From the NCBI GenBank assembly GCA_041664965.1, contig JBAYJT010000040.1, positions 1 to 15,055 of the forward strand: a DNA stretch of 15,055 nucleotides. Direction: 5' to 3'. Made by a program: the position numbers and the translations under genes. The first letter of the stretch is position 1, and each line of letters begins with the position of its first letter. Origin of the DNA: JBAYJT01 sp041664965 (GTDB taxonomy: Bacteria > Pseudomonadota > Gammaproteobacteria > UBA9339). A model generated the notes under the pieces. The model was not told the origin of the DNA. It did not search any database and saw nothing but the letters and a program-made list of their open reading frames with translations. This document shows positions 1-7,291 of the stretch, one piece after another.

Positions 1-102
1 AAAGCAACCAGTAGTTTTTTTAAAATATGTTTAAAGATCGGCTTGCACTTTTACGAACTAGGTAAAGGAGCGTCCAGCCTAGCTTACGGGGCTGTTTTAT
101 GA
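1..102 (+). CDS. possible 3' end of an unrecognised gene (partial)
   Basis: Frame 1 is open from the first base of the window to a TGA at 100-102, giving 33 residues that end in LAYGAVL. The other two plus-strand frames close within the first 35 bases. A 33-codon open run in AT-rich DNA can arise by chance, so this is weak on its own. The supporting point is context: an intergenic element begins 22 bases after this stop, the same placement it has behind four better supported stops in the window. No function can be proposed from so short a tail. Confidence 0.25.
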   Translation, partial: KATSSFFKICLKIGLHFYELGKGASSLAYGAVL

Positions 103-124
103 AAGTTTGTCGTGTACAAAGATA

Positions 125-173
125 AAAAAACATGTCTACGGGTTTTCTTTTAAAATCAATGAGTTATATTTTG
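125..173 (-). repeat. bipartite intergenic element, copy 1
   Basis: Read on the minus strand this copy gives TATAAC, then ATTGATTTT, 13 variable bases, then TAGACATG followed by a T-run. It matches copy 2 (3412-3460) at 45 of 49 positions, including most of the spacer, so copies 1 and 2 form a close pair. It lies 22 bases past a plus-strand stop at 102 and is inverted relative to that reading direction. Function unknown. Confidence 0.75.
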
Positions 174-193
174 AAATTGAATTCGACCAAATA

Positions 194-282
194 AATTTAT
201 AATTCATCCATCTTCGCATCCATGCTTCGCCGTGACAAATCATTCACACTCCACAATTTATAATTCATAATTTATAATTCAT
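194..282. repeat. AT-rich 14-bp direct repeats
   Basis: The 14-mer AATTTATAATTCAT occurs at 194-207, 255-268 and 269-282; the last two are in perfect tandem. Between the first and second copies the minus strand carries two near-identical 13/14-mers (GCGAAGCATGGATG and GCGAAGATGGATG). The block ends just past the ruvX stop codon. There is no GC-rich hairpin, so it does not look like an intrinsic terminator for ruvX. It is probably intergenic repeat DNA. Confidence 0.6.
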
Positions 283-284
283 AA

Positions 285-710
285 TTATTTTAAAAACCAC
301 CCTTCCAAAATCAACTTCGCCGCAATACTATCTATTTCCGCCTTTTTCAGCGCCTTAAATCCACCAGCAGCAAAAATCCGCTCTCTTGCCGACTTGGTAG
401 TCAGCTGTTCATTCACTCCATACACAGGTAGTTTATAGCGTTTCTCCAAATCTGCTATGAAATCTTCTGCCAATTTTGTAATCCATTGTTCTTTGCCATC
501 TAAATCAATCGGAACGCCAACTATAAGCGCCGCCGGCCTCCATTCTTCTATAATCTTATCAAAATCCGCCCAATTGGGTACACCGTGTTTGGCATGTACA
601 ATACAAAGCGGCGTAGCAGTAGCTGTAATTTTTTGGCCGCTAGCAACGCCAATATTACACATACCAAAATCGATACCAAGAAAAATACTGTTATCGGGAA
701 AGTTTTGCAT
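285..710 (-). CDS. ruvX: RuvX/YqgF-family putative Holliday junction resolvase / pre-16S rRNA nuclease
   Basis: A 141-residue cytosolic RNase H-fold protein of the usual family length. The N-terminus has the family signature G-I-D-F-G...N-I-G-V-A (residues 12-23, Asp14), followed by VGVPIDLDG around residues 64-72, E101 in N-E-Q-L-T-T, and D127 in E-I-D-S-I-A-A. These fit the three acidic active-site positions. The family is known for processing the 5' end of pre-16S rRNA and was first proposed as a Holliday junction resolvase. Two deviations are visible: the usual Asp-Glu-Arg triplet reads Asn-Glu-Gln, and the Lys/Arg after D-F-G-x is Cys. The ATG follows the recN TAA with no gap, so translation is probably coupled to recN. 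The usual partner yqgE is absent. Confidence 0.9.
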   Translation of the reverse strand: MQNFPDNSIFLGIDFGMCNIGVASGQKITATATPLCIVHAKHGVPNWADFDKIIEEWRPAALIVGVPIDLDGKEQWITKLAEDFIADLEKRYKLPVYGVNEQLTTKSARERIFAAGGFKALKKAEIDSIAAKLILEGWFLK

Positions 711-2384
711 TTAATTTTTACCACTTAACATTTCTTTCGCATGCGCTAAAGTTTTAGCTGTGATGCTTATTCCGCCGAGCATGCGCGCTATTTCTTGCGT
801 TCTTTGATCTTTACTGAGAGAAGCGATATGGACGCTTACTTTATCACCTTCCACTTTCTTTTCCACTTGTAGATGCTCCGAGCCATACACTGCAACTTGG
901 GGCAAATGCGTAATACAAAGAATTTGTCTTTTCTTGCCCAATTCCGCCAAAAGCTGACCGACTATCTCAGCCGTTTTGCCACCAATTCCAACATCAACTT
1001 CATCGAAAACCAATGTGGAACTAGCATTATTAGCTGCTGTTATAACTTGCAAAGCTAAACTAATGCGCGAGAGTTCGCCTCCCGAAACTATTTTCGCAAG
1101 TGGTAAAAGCGGTTGACCTACATTAGTACTTACCAAAAACTCGATTTGCTCTAATCCAAATTGGCTCGGCTCTGCATTTTCTTTAAATAGCACAGAAAAT
1201 TCGCCGCTTGGCATCCCCAAAATTTGCATTTTTTCCGTTACAAGATTAGATAACTTCAGCGCAGCATCTTTTCTGCTTTGCGATAATTTATCTGCTGCAG
1301 CCATATAAAAATCACTTAGCTTTTGCAAATGCTCTTGGCTGATTTCTAAACGCTTTTCCGCGTTTTCTAGTAACTCTAGTTCTTCTATTAATGCCGCTTG
1401 GCGTTCTAATAATTTTTCCGAACTAACGCGGTGTTTCCTAGCTAAATCGTGAATCAAACCTAAACGATTTTCTACAAAATGTAATCTCTCTGGACTTAAG
1501 TTGGTAGAGGACAAATAAGAACGAATCTCCTCTTCAATGTTTCCTACATTCTGCCTAGCCGCATCAATAAATTCTAGCGCGGTTTTAAGCTTACTTGCAA
1601 AAGGAAGAATTTTTTCTAAGTGAATTTTAGCATCGTGCAAACCTTTGCCAAAGCCAGTTAACTCGTCGTTGCCGCTTAAAAGAGTAAGTACAACGTTACA
1701 TCTTTCCAAAACCTGCTGCGCGGCACCCAGTTCTTTCAGTTCCAAAAGTAGCTTTTCAACTTCGCCCTTTTCTAAAACTAAATCTTTAAATTCTTGCACT
1801 TGATGACGTAAAAACTCTAGTTTATTTTCACGATCTAAAGCCGCATCTTGCAGCTCTTTAGCTTCAGATCTAGCTTGGCTTAATGCCAAAAAAGCATTTT
1901 TTACGTCGTTACAAATTTTATTATTTTGCGCAAAAAGATCCAAAATATCGCGCTGTTTATCGTTTTTTAATAAAAACTGATGTTCGTGTTGACCGTGAAT
2001 ATTAACTAGAAAACTGCCAAGCTCCCGCGCTTGCTGCAATGTAACTGGATTACCGTTAATTGTACTACGCGTTTTGCCTAACGAAGTAACGCTGCGGCGT
2101 AATATACATTCATTCGCATCGTCTCCAGCTAATTCATTATCTTCTAGCCATTTTTTTGCTTCTTTCAAAGAAGACAAATCAAAAACCGCGCTAATTTCAC
2201 ATTTCTCCGCGCCTAATCGCACTGAATCCGCATCTGCACGCCCGCCAAGAACCAAATCCAAAGTATCAATAATAATTGACTTCCCCGCCCCAGTTTCGCC
2301 AGTCAAAACTGTCATTTCGGGCTTAAATTCAATCGCAAGCTCGTCGATCAAAGCAAAATTTTTGATGTTCAGTTGTAAAAGCAT
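711..2384 (-). CDS. recN: DNA repair ATPase RecN
   Basis: SMC-like protein of 557 residues, close to the usual RecN length. It acts in recombinational repair of double-strand breaks. The N-terminal head has Walker A GETGAGKS at residues 29-36. A central helical, charged region forms the coiled coil. The C-terminal head has the ABC signature SGGELSR and a Walker B-type stretch with FDEVDVGIGG. I chose ATG at 2384 over the in-frame TTG at 2420 because the protein then starts at the conserved MLLQLNIKNFALID. The region upstream of 2384 also looks like a promoter rather than coding sequence. recN is first in a two-gene unit with ruvX. No LexA box (CTGT-N8-ACAG) was seen upstream, although recN is SOS-controlled in many relatives. 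Confidence 0.95.
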   Translation of the reverse strand: MLLQLNIKNFALIDELAIEFKPEMTVLTGETGAGKSIIIDTLDLVLGGRADADSVRLGAEKCEISAVFDLSSLKEAKKWLEDNELAGDDANECILRRSVTSLGKTRSTINGNPVTLQQARELGSFLVNIHGQHEHQFLLKNDKQRDILDLFAQNNKICNDVKNAFLALSQARSEAKELQDAALDRENKLEFLRHQVQEFKDLVLEKGEVEKLLLELKELGAAQQVLERCNVVLTLLSGNDELTGFGKGLHDAKIHLEKILPFASKLKTALEFIDAARQNVGNIEEEIRSYLSSTNLSPERLHFVENRLGLIHDLARKHRVSSEKLLERQAALIEELELLENAEKRLEISQEHLQKLSDFYMAAADKLSQSRKDAALKLSNLVTEKMQILGMPSGEFSVLFKENAEPSQFGLEQIEFLVSTNVGQPLLPLAKIVSGGELSRISLALQVITAANNASSTLVFDEVDVGIGGKTAEIVGQLLAELGKKRQILCITHLPQVAVYGSEHLQVEKKVEGDKVSVHIASLSKDQRTQEIARMLGGISITAKTLAHAKEMLSGKN

Positions 2385-2390
2385 AGAACC

Positions 2391-2420
2391 ATTATACTGA
2401 TTTTTTAAAATTAGCAACAA
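2391..2420 (-). promoter_or_regulatory. predicted sigma-70 promoter of recN-ruvX
   Basis: On the minus strand, TTGTTG (2415-2420) and a perfect TATAAT (2391-2396) are 18 bases apart. Only six bases separate the -10 box from the recN ATG, so a normal start distance puts +1 on or next to the A of the start codon. There is no Shine-Dalgarno sequence. This suggests a leaderless or near-leaderless mRNA, which is an inference from spacing only. Confidence 0.55.
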
Positions 2421-2509
2421 ATTAAATAAAAATAATGCGGTATTTTCTTTTCCAAGAAACAGGTAAAATAAAAATGTTAATGTTTTAGTTTACATGCGAG
2501 GTTGTATCC

Positions 2510-3382
2510 ATGATGACGTTCTTAGGCCTTCCAGGAAAGGACGCATTAGAGGGATTAATTAAAGAAAACCGAAAAACCCATTTTGAACAGTTGCCGCTTG
2601 AATTGCGAGCTACATTTATTTGTAGCAAAATAGAATCCTTAAGCCGAGAAGAAATCGTAAATGCGTGGGAAAAAACTAGCTTAAGGGAGAAAAAAGACTT
2701 TGTATCTCAAGTAGTTAGTTCTTCATTAACAATTGGTGAGAACACCCTCTTCGCTTCTTATTTTCCTAACCCCCTCACACTCGAACAAGAAAACTCTAGG
2801 AAATTGTTTTCTTTTGATCTCTCTAGAAACTGTATTCAAACGGAAGAAAGAGATTTTCTAGTACAATTGCTGGAAATTACTTATACATTGCAAAGAAATG
2901 TCAATAACAGTAATTTTCACCATTTCTTCCGAGGCATGCCTACAGAAATAAAGAAATACATTAGCTACTACAGATCAGAAATACCTTTTGCAAACCGAGC
3001 TTATGAGATGTGGTCTTACGCTCAAAAAGAAGACAGGATATCTATACTTGAAGATATGCTTTGTGCTTTCTTAACCAAACGCATAGATATTAAACCAAAT
3101 AAAATAGTCCATCGATCGCTACCCCCTGCCACAATAGATTGTTTTTCAGCTCAATCCATGCTTCCACAAGATATAAGAGCGGCTATGAATAAAGATCTGC
3201 CCACAGCAATCCAAACACAGGATCACCAAGCTCCAGCAAACAATCTAATTTCTCCCCTGTCCAGCACGTCTACATCAAAAACAACAAAACTTTCCCCAAC
3301 ATTGTTCGCAAGAACAGGAATAGGCTTAGCAACTTTTAGAACCGTAACAAAGGAATCAGGTCTAACATGTAACAAAATGTGA
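2510..3382 (+). CDS. unrecognised protein with repeated LPxEL/W motifs
   Basis: A 290-residue protein that I do not recognise. It has no signal peptide or membrane segment and is probably soluble. Two regions resemble each other. Residues 25-70 contain H-F-E-Q-L-P-L-E-L-R with Trp 24 residues after the Pro (P29, E31, W53). Residues 138-184 contain H-F-F-R-G-M-P-T-E-I-K with the same spacing (P144, E146, W168). A third short match, LPQDIRAAM, begins at residue 218. The motif recalls the first helix of F-box domains, but the match is too weak to assign. The C-terminal part (about 235-265) is Ser/Thr-rich and looks disordered. Translation probably starts at ATG 2510, with GAGG nine bases upstream. 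It is divergent from recN. The 3' end carries an inverted repeat and copy 2 of the intergenic element. An effector role is possible but unproven. Confidence 0.75.
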   Translation: MMTFLGLPGKDALEGLIKENRKTHFEQLPLELRATFICSKIESLSREEIVNAWEKTSLREKKDFVSQVVSSSLTIGENTLFASYFPNPLTLEQENSRKLFSFDLSRNCIQTEERDFLVQLLEITYTLQRNVNNSNFHHFFRGMPTEIKKYISYYRSEIPFANRAYEMWSYAQKEDRISILEDMLCAFLTKRIDIKPNKIVHRSLPPATIDCFSAQSMLPQDIRAAMNKDLPTAIQTQDHQAPANNLISPLSSTSTSKTTKLSPTLFARTGIGLATFRTVTKESGLTCNKM

Positions 3383-3392
3383 TATGTTAGAC
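3360..3392. other. inverted repeat spanning the stop codon of the 290-residue gene
   Basis: GTCTAACAT (3360-3368) pairs perfectly with ATGTTAGAC (3384-3392). The 15-base loop contains the TGA stop (3380-3382). There is no U-tract directly after it, so it is not a typical intrinsic terminator. It could be a 3'-end stabilising stem-loop or a protein site. Confidence 0.45.
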
Positions 3393-3411
3393 ATAACCCC
3401 ATACCAAGCCC

Positions 3412-3460
3412 AAAAAACATGTCCACGCGTTTTCTTTTAAAATCAATTGGTTATATTTTG
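3412..3460 (-). repeat. bipartite intergenic element, copy 2
   Basis: Minus-strand reading gives TATAACC, AATTGATTTT, a 13-base spacer, then TGGACATG and a T-run. It differs from copy 1 at four of 49 positions. It begins 29 bases after the stop of the 290-residue gene and about 80 bases before the esterase start, inverted relative to both genes. Confidence 0.75.
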
Positions 3461-3540
3461 GATTTTATTTTCTATAGCCCATCAACCAAGAATCACGTAA
3501 AATTTGCGCATTCTAATTTTTGAAGATAGGTGTTTTGATT

Positions 3541-4209
3541 ATGTTAGAGACTGTTGAAATTAATCCTAAGTCTGGCGAAGCTGAATTTAGTATAATTTGG
3601 ATGCACGGCCTTGGCGCTGATGGCTATGACTTTGCTAGCATAGTGCCGCAACTTAAAATCCCAGACAGTTTGGGCGTAAGATTTATCTTTCCACATGCAC
3701 CAATTCGTCCTATCACTTTTGCTGGTGGCGAAAGAATGCGGGCTTGGTTTGATTTAAAAGGACTTAATGCCGATGCTGCGAGCGGCGATGAAAAAGGCGT
3801 TAAAGAATCAGAAAAGTTAATCATAGAACTTATCGAAAACGAAATAGCGCGCGGCATTCCGAGTCAAAATATTATTCTAGCTGGCTTCTCCCAGGGCGGC
3901 GCCATGACGCTTTATACTGGCCTTCGTTACCCCAAACCTTTGGCTGGAATGCTGGTTTTATCTGGATTTTTACTTTTCGCCTCCAAATTACCTACAGAAA
4001 AAAACTCTGCGAACGACAAAACGCCAATTTTGATGCTGCATGGCTCGGAAGATAATATGGTTCCTATCGTTTGGGCAAAAAGCTCTTATAAAAACTTAAA
4101 AGATTTAGGGCTAAATATCACTTGGCAAGACTATCCCATGCCGCATAGTGTTTGTGATAAAGAGATTCAAGATATAGCGACGTGGCTTCAAAAAGTATTG
4201 GATAGATAA
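3541..4209 (+). CDS. alpha/beta-hydrolase carboxylesterase (Abhydrolase_2, acyl-protein thioesterase-like)
   Basis: A 222-residue cytosolic serine hydrolase of normal size for the phospholipase/carboxylesterase family, which hydrolyses short-chain esters or acyl thioesters. The nucleophile motif is G-F-S-Q-G-G with Ser117. The probable triad partners are Asp171 (H-G-S-E-D-N-M-V-P) and His202 (M-P-H-S-V). The oxyanion-side motif M-H-G-L-G-A-D-G-Y-D is at 21-30, and the family stretch FPHAPIRPITFAGG at 50-63. I took ATG 3541 rather than the in-frame TTG at 3520, because it has AGG about 11 bases upstream and gives the usual family N-terminus. The natural substrate cannot be told from sequence. 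The gene stands alone between the 290-residue gene and the convergent regulatory operon. Confidence 0.9.
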   Translation: MLETVEINPKSGEAEFSIIWMHGLGADGYDFASIVPQLKIPDSLGVRFIFPHAPIRPITFAGGERMRAWFDLKGLNADAASGDEKGVKESEKLIIELIENEIARGIPSQNIILAGFSQGGAMTLYTGLRYPKPLAGMLVLSGFLLFASKLPTEKNSANDKTPILMLHGSEDNMVPIVWAKSSYKNLKDLGLNITWQDYPMPHSVCDKEIQDIATWLQKVLDR

Positions 4210-4269
4210 CTATTTGCAACCATACCATACAAATAGTGATACTAAATGTATAGATAGGTATACATTTAG
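4210..4269. terminator. two inverted repeats between convergent genes (probable bidirectional terminator)
   Basis: The first stem is CTATTTG (4210-4216) with CAAATAG (4230-4236), starting on the base after the esterase stop. The second is an 11-bp perfect stem, CTAAATGTATA (4242-4252) with TATACATTTAG (4259-4269), loop GATAGG. Its right arm covers the stop codon of the minus-strand XRE gene. The stems are AT-rich and lack a clear T-run, so termination is inferred mainly from position. An operator is the alternative. Confidence 0.5.
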
Positions 4270-4934
4270 ATAGCAGGCTGCCTCTGCCAAATCACAGCTG
4301 CAGCGCTAGATAGTTCCACTTCATAGAGAACTGGCTCGGTGCTCTGCGTAGCAGTATTTAGGCAAATTAGATTATACTTACCGCCTTTAGCTGCAGAATG
4401 TATTCTGCGAAAAAGCAACTGCCCTTTTTTGGTATGCACTATGCAATCTCTGCCCACTAGAGACGCGATGTCCTCGCCAAAAACTTTGACGCCAGCAATG
4501 TAACTGCCAACGACATAATGCGGCAACATACCATCATCTGCTACTATAAAATCAACAACGTTTTTGTAATGTTGCTTAAAAAGCGCTAACTCTTTAGCGA
4601 TTTTGTGGCTTTCCTTGGGTTCTTTAGTTGTACTAGAAGCTATTGCTGGCGATGAATCTTTTTCGTAATCACCAAACACAGTGGGACCAGCACCAATGCC
4701 ATACAACAACCAATCTATGGAACAAGAAACACCCTTAGCAGCAACGATTGGAAGAACTTTCTCTGCACCCTTGCGAGTCAAACCACCATAGCGACCAATT
4801 TCCCAGCCCTTCAAGGTATGAACATTAACATCGGAAGAGGCATCGCAAAATTCCTTCCTTGTTAGATTAGCTAGATTACGTAAGCGTTTTACACGTTCTC
4901 CCCTTTCTATGGGAGAGTCAATCTGTTGTTTCAT
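4266..4934 (-). CDS. XRE-family transcriptional regulator with degenerate S24-like C-terminal domain
   Basis: A 222-residue predicted DNA-binding repressor. An XRE helix-turn-helix spans residues 11-65 (V-K-R-L-R-N-L-A-N-L-T-R-K-E-F, then L-K-G-W-E-I-G). After a linker, residues 125-220 resemble the LexA/CI C-terminal fold: V-A-D-D-G-M-L-P, then a region ending in V-I-W-Q-R-Q. At the position of the S24 catalytic Ser-Met the protein has Gly135-Met, and the region of the catalytic Lys reads L-L-F-R-R-I. Self-cleavage is therefore unlikely, and the domain probably serves for dimerisation or ligand sensing. It is the third gene of the minus-strand operon, starting four bases after the response-regulator stop, so it is probably an output or feedback regulator of that signalling pair. 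The binding site is unknown. Confidence 0.8.
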   Translation of the reverse strand: MKQQIDSPIERGERVKRLRNLANLTRKEFCDASSDVNVHTLKGWEIGRYGGLTRKGAEKVLPIVAAKGVSCSIDWLLYGIGAGPTVFGDYEKDSSPAIASSTTKEPKESHKIAKELALFKQHYKNVVDFIVADDGMLPHYVVGSYIAGVKVFGEDIASLVGRDCIVHTKKGQLLFRRIHSAAKGGKYNLICLNTATQSTEPVLYEVELSSAAAVIWQRQPAI

Positions 4935-4938
4935 ATAT

Positions 4939-5892
4939 TTATTCTGTTATTAACGCATAATAATTATTATTTTTGCCATGCAATACTTTTGCCGGATAAA
5001 GCTTATCCTCCCAATCAGATGGGGGTACTAAGTTGTGCTTTTTGGCCTTCCCTAAAAACAACACCGCTTCTTTTTTACCTAACGCATTGATCACCTTTTG
5101 AGGAACGACCTTCTCATCTTGATACTCAACAGCTAATTGGTGATGATATTGCATCGTTTCGTCGTTACGCACAACCAAATACATTCTCTGACCACTAGCA
5201 TCGATAAGTAAAAAGCTACCCAACTCATCAATGAGATAATATTCCGTAATATTTTTAGATGTTAAAATATTTTGCAAAAACTCAAGATAGGCCGGCTCTT
5301 TAAAGCAAGCAAGATGCGATCCTGCTGCCTTGGTCAATCGATCTAAAACTAAACTAGACAAATCACCGAAATATTTACTTTGCAGATTTAATATTTTTTC
5401 AGTCAAAACTTCTGCAAGATTACTTGTATCTTTTCTAACAAAAGCATGAATAAGCCCACGATTAAAAGCATCGACAGCTATTTTTTCATCCGCCTCGCCC
5501 GTCAAAAGAATGTATTTAATCGGATAGTCTGTTTTTAATTGGCTTAAAAGACTGATGCCATCTATCTCTGGCATGGCGTAATCGATTAAAACAACTGTAA
5601 CTTCTTCAAAACGTTTAGGATCTTTATTTTTTTCAGAAATCTTACTGATATCCACATTGATCAAGCAATTATCGCTATCACTTTCAGCGTCAACTTGCAT
5701 ACAAAGATCCACAAAAGTCGAAACTGCATACTTCTTCATGTAATCTAGAAATTCGCTACAACGTTGGAAAATTATACTTTCAATGTGCTGCAAACTAAGT
5801 CCTAACTGCATTTCTTGCAAAAAGTTTTGATTATCGTCCAGCAAGACCACTCGCGTTGGGTAGTAACAGCAATTTATATGATGATTTTTCAT
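4939..5892 (-). CDS. response regulator with atypical C-terminal output domain (LqsR-like architecture)
   Basis: 317 residues. The receiver domain (about 13-158) has acidic Asp19-Asp20, phosphoacceptor Asp104 (V-V-L-I-D-Y-A-M-P-E-I-D-G), switch Thr131 (I-L-L-T-G-E) and Lys154 (F-V-R-K-D). An acidic insertion of about 40 residues lies between the second helix and the strand carrying Asp104. The C-terminal part (about 195-317) has no helix-turn-helix, GGDEF, EAL or HD-GYP motif. It carries E-Y-Y-L-I-D-E-L-G-S-F-L-L-I-D and a Tyr/Lys-rich tail. This kind of output domain is known from regulators such as Legionella LqsR and relatives; that comparison is from memory. The start is ATG 5892 with a GGTG-type ribosome site. 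It lies 19 bases after the histidine kinase stop, so the two are almost certainly cognate. Confidence 0.85.
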   Translation of the reverse strand: MKNHHINCCYYPTRVVLLDDNQNFLQEMQLGLSLQHIESIIFQRCSEFLDYMKKYAVSTFVDLCMQVDAESDSDNCLINVDISKISEKNKDPKRFEEVTVVLIDYAMPEIDGISLLSQLKTDYPIKYILLTGEADEKIAVDAFNRGLIHAFVRKDTSNLAEVLTEKILNLQSKYFGDLSSLVLDRLTKAAGSHLACFKEPAYLEFLQNILTSKNITEYYLIDELGSFLLIDASGQRMYLVVRNDETMQYHHQLAVEYQDEKVVPQKVINALGKKEAVLFLGKAKKHNLVPPSDWEDKLYPAKVLHGKNNNYYALITE

Positions 5893-5911
5893 AATATTGG
5901 CACCGTTTTAT

Positions 5912-7291
5912 TTATATACCTGGCTGCGATTTTAATACATTGATATCATTTTGCAGTAGTTTATGCCACTTATTTTTCGCATCTGGATTTTTTGCAAAAT
6001 TAGTTGGAAAGAACAAACTAAACTCCGTGTATTCGCCCTCCTTAGAAAAGCAGCTAATATGCGCCCCGAAACTCTCTAGCGCAACACGACAAAATTCCAA
6101 TCCAATACCTGTACCATGTTGCCTACCGCTATAAAACTTTTGGAATATATGCTTACGATGCTTCTTGGAAATTCCCTCTCCATTATCGCGAAAGTGTAAA
6201 ATATTTTTACTTTTGCCATACTCCAGGCAAATTGTAATAGAAGGTTCTTTCTTCTTGCTCGTGTAATACAATGAATTTTTAATAAGATTAAATAAAACAT
6301 GTACAAAAATTAACTTATTACCCAGAAACTCAAAGTCATTTGTTAAATCACAACTAACAATTTTGCGCTCCGACATGGTAAATGGGTATCTAGCTAGTGC
6401 TTCTTTGACACACTCCGACATCAAACAAACTTCTGGCTCTGCCGATACAATGTTTTTTCTATTAACATTCATAAGCAACATGTTTATAAATGTAAATGAA
6501 GTCTGGATCTCATTTTCAATATTAACTAAAGTTGAATCGAGAGACTTAAGAACTGTCTCATTGAGAACAGGCTGTTTTAAATGCGCTTCTTTAGCCAAAT
6601 TGTATCCTTGTACTAAATGCGGCAAACACTTTTGGATATTGCGATTTCCAAGGCTTATGGTTTGCAAAGGAGTTCTTAGTTCATGAGCTAGTGACGCTGC
6701 CAAGTTATTTAACACATCCAACTTTTCGTCTTGTAACTGCATTTCGCTGAGCTGTCTTAAATATTTCGTTTTTTTGGTGTAAAAATAGCCAATAATACAC
6801 AGCACTAAAAATAAGCCTATAATTTTAAAGTAAAAATCTTTGGGAATAGTTGTGAAGTAGCCATCTCCAAAGCCCACACTAACTATTGCAATACCTAGTA
6901 AAAACATACAGCAAGTTCTCATCCAACCTGCTAAAATAAGAAAAGATAGTACACCTATGGCATATAACAAGAGATATATTGGGCTAAACTTGCCTTGCAA
7001 TAGAATAAAAGAAGTAACAAAAGGCATGCTGTAAAAAATTAGCAAAAACCAAACTATAGCATTGACGATTTGATTTTGATTTTTGCTAAATTTACGCGAA
7101 AGCAGCCAAATCACGCCACTTACGTTACAAGCATGAAAAAAATATTCTAAAGGCGTTGGGCTGGTCTTAAGGTGAAAAAACAGAAAAACTTCATACGCTA
7201 ACAGAAGAAAGAAAAAAAAGTAATCGGCTGAGATTTTAATATCTTGCTGATAGCAATTTCTTAGATATAAAAACAAGCGCTGTGGTAACAT
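5912..7291 (-). CDS. six-TM membrane sensor histidine kinase (CqsS/LqsS-like layout)
   Basis: 459 residues. The N-terminus holds about six hydrophobic segments (roughly 22-41, 47-65, 76-98, 103-122, 127-146, 153-171) with short loops. There is no periplasmic sensor domain, HAMP or PAS, so the ligand is probably sensed in or at the membrane. The cytosolic part has the H-box L-A-H-E-L-R-T-P-L with phospho-acceptor His203, N-box F-N-L-I-K-N-S (Asn335, Asn339), G1 D-N-G-E-G (369-373) and G2 G-T-G-I-G-L (393-398). It is complete and probably active. This layout is shared with the quorum-sensing kinases CqsS and LqsS, but no autoinducer synthase gene is in the window and the signal is unknown. It is the first gene of the kinase-regulator-XRE operon, with a very short predicted leader. 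Confidence 0.88.
   Translation of the reverse strand: MLPQRLFLYLRNCYQQDIKISADYFFFFLLLAYEVFLFFHLKTSPTPLEYFFHACNVSGVIWLLSRKFSKNQNQIVNAIVWFLLIFYSMPFVTSFILLQGKFSPIYLLLYAIGVLSFLILAGWMRTCCMFLLGIAIVSVGFGDGYFTTIPKDFYFKIIGLFLVLCIIGYFYTKKTKYLRQLSEMQLQDEKLDVLNNLAASLAHELRTPLQTISLGNRNIQKCLPHLVQGYNLAKEAHLKQPVLNETVLKSLDSTLVNIENEIQTSFTFINMLLMNVNRKNIVSAEPEVCLMSECVKEALARYPFTMSERKIVSCDLTNDFEFLGNKLIFVHVLFNLIKNSLYYTSKKKEPSITICLEYGKSKNILHFRDNGEGISKKHRKHIFQKFYSGRQHGTGIGLEFCRVALESFGAHISCFSKEGEYTEFSLFFPTNFAKNPDAKNKWHKLLQNDINVLKSQPGI

Noticed and set aside
125..173. Reading the bipartite element as a sigma-70 promoter
   Set aside because: TTGATT and the nearest TATAGA-like hexamer are only 13 bases apart, and copies 1 and 2 lack TATAGA altogether. 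Orientation relative to genes is also inconsistent.
2385..2420. Extending RecN to the TTG at 2420
   Set aside because: The added residues are not RecN-like, and this stretch holds a well-formed -35/-10 pair for the ATG at 2384.
2421..2509. LexA (SOS) box upstream of recN
   Set aside because: No CTGT-N8-ACAG match was found between recN and the divergent gene.
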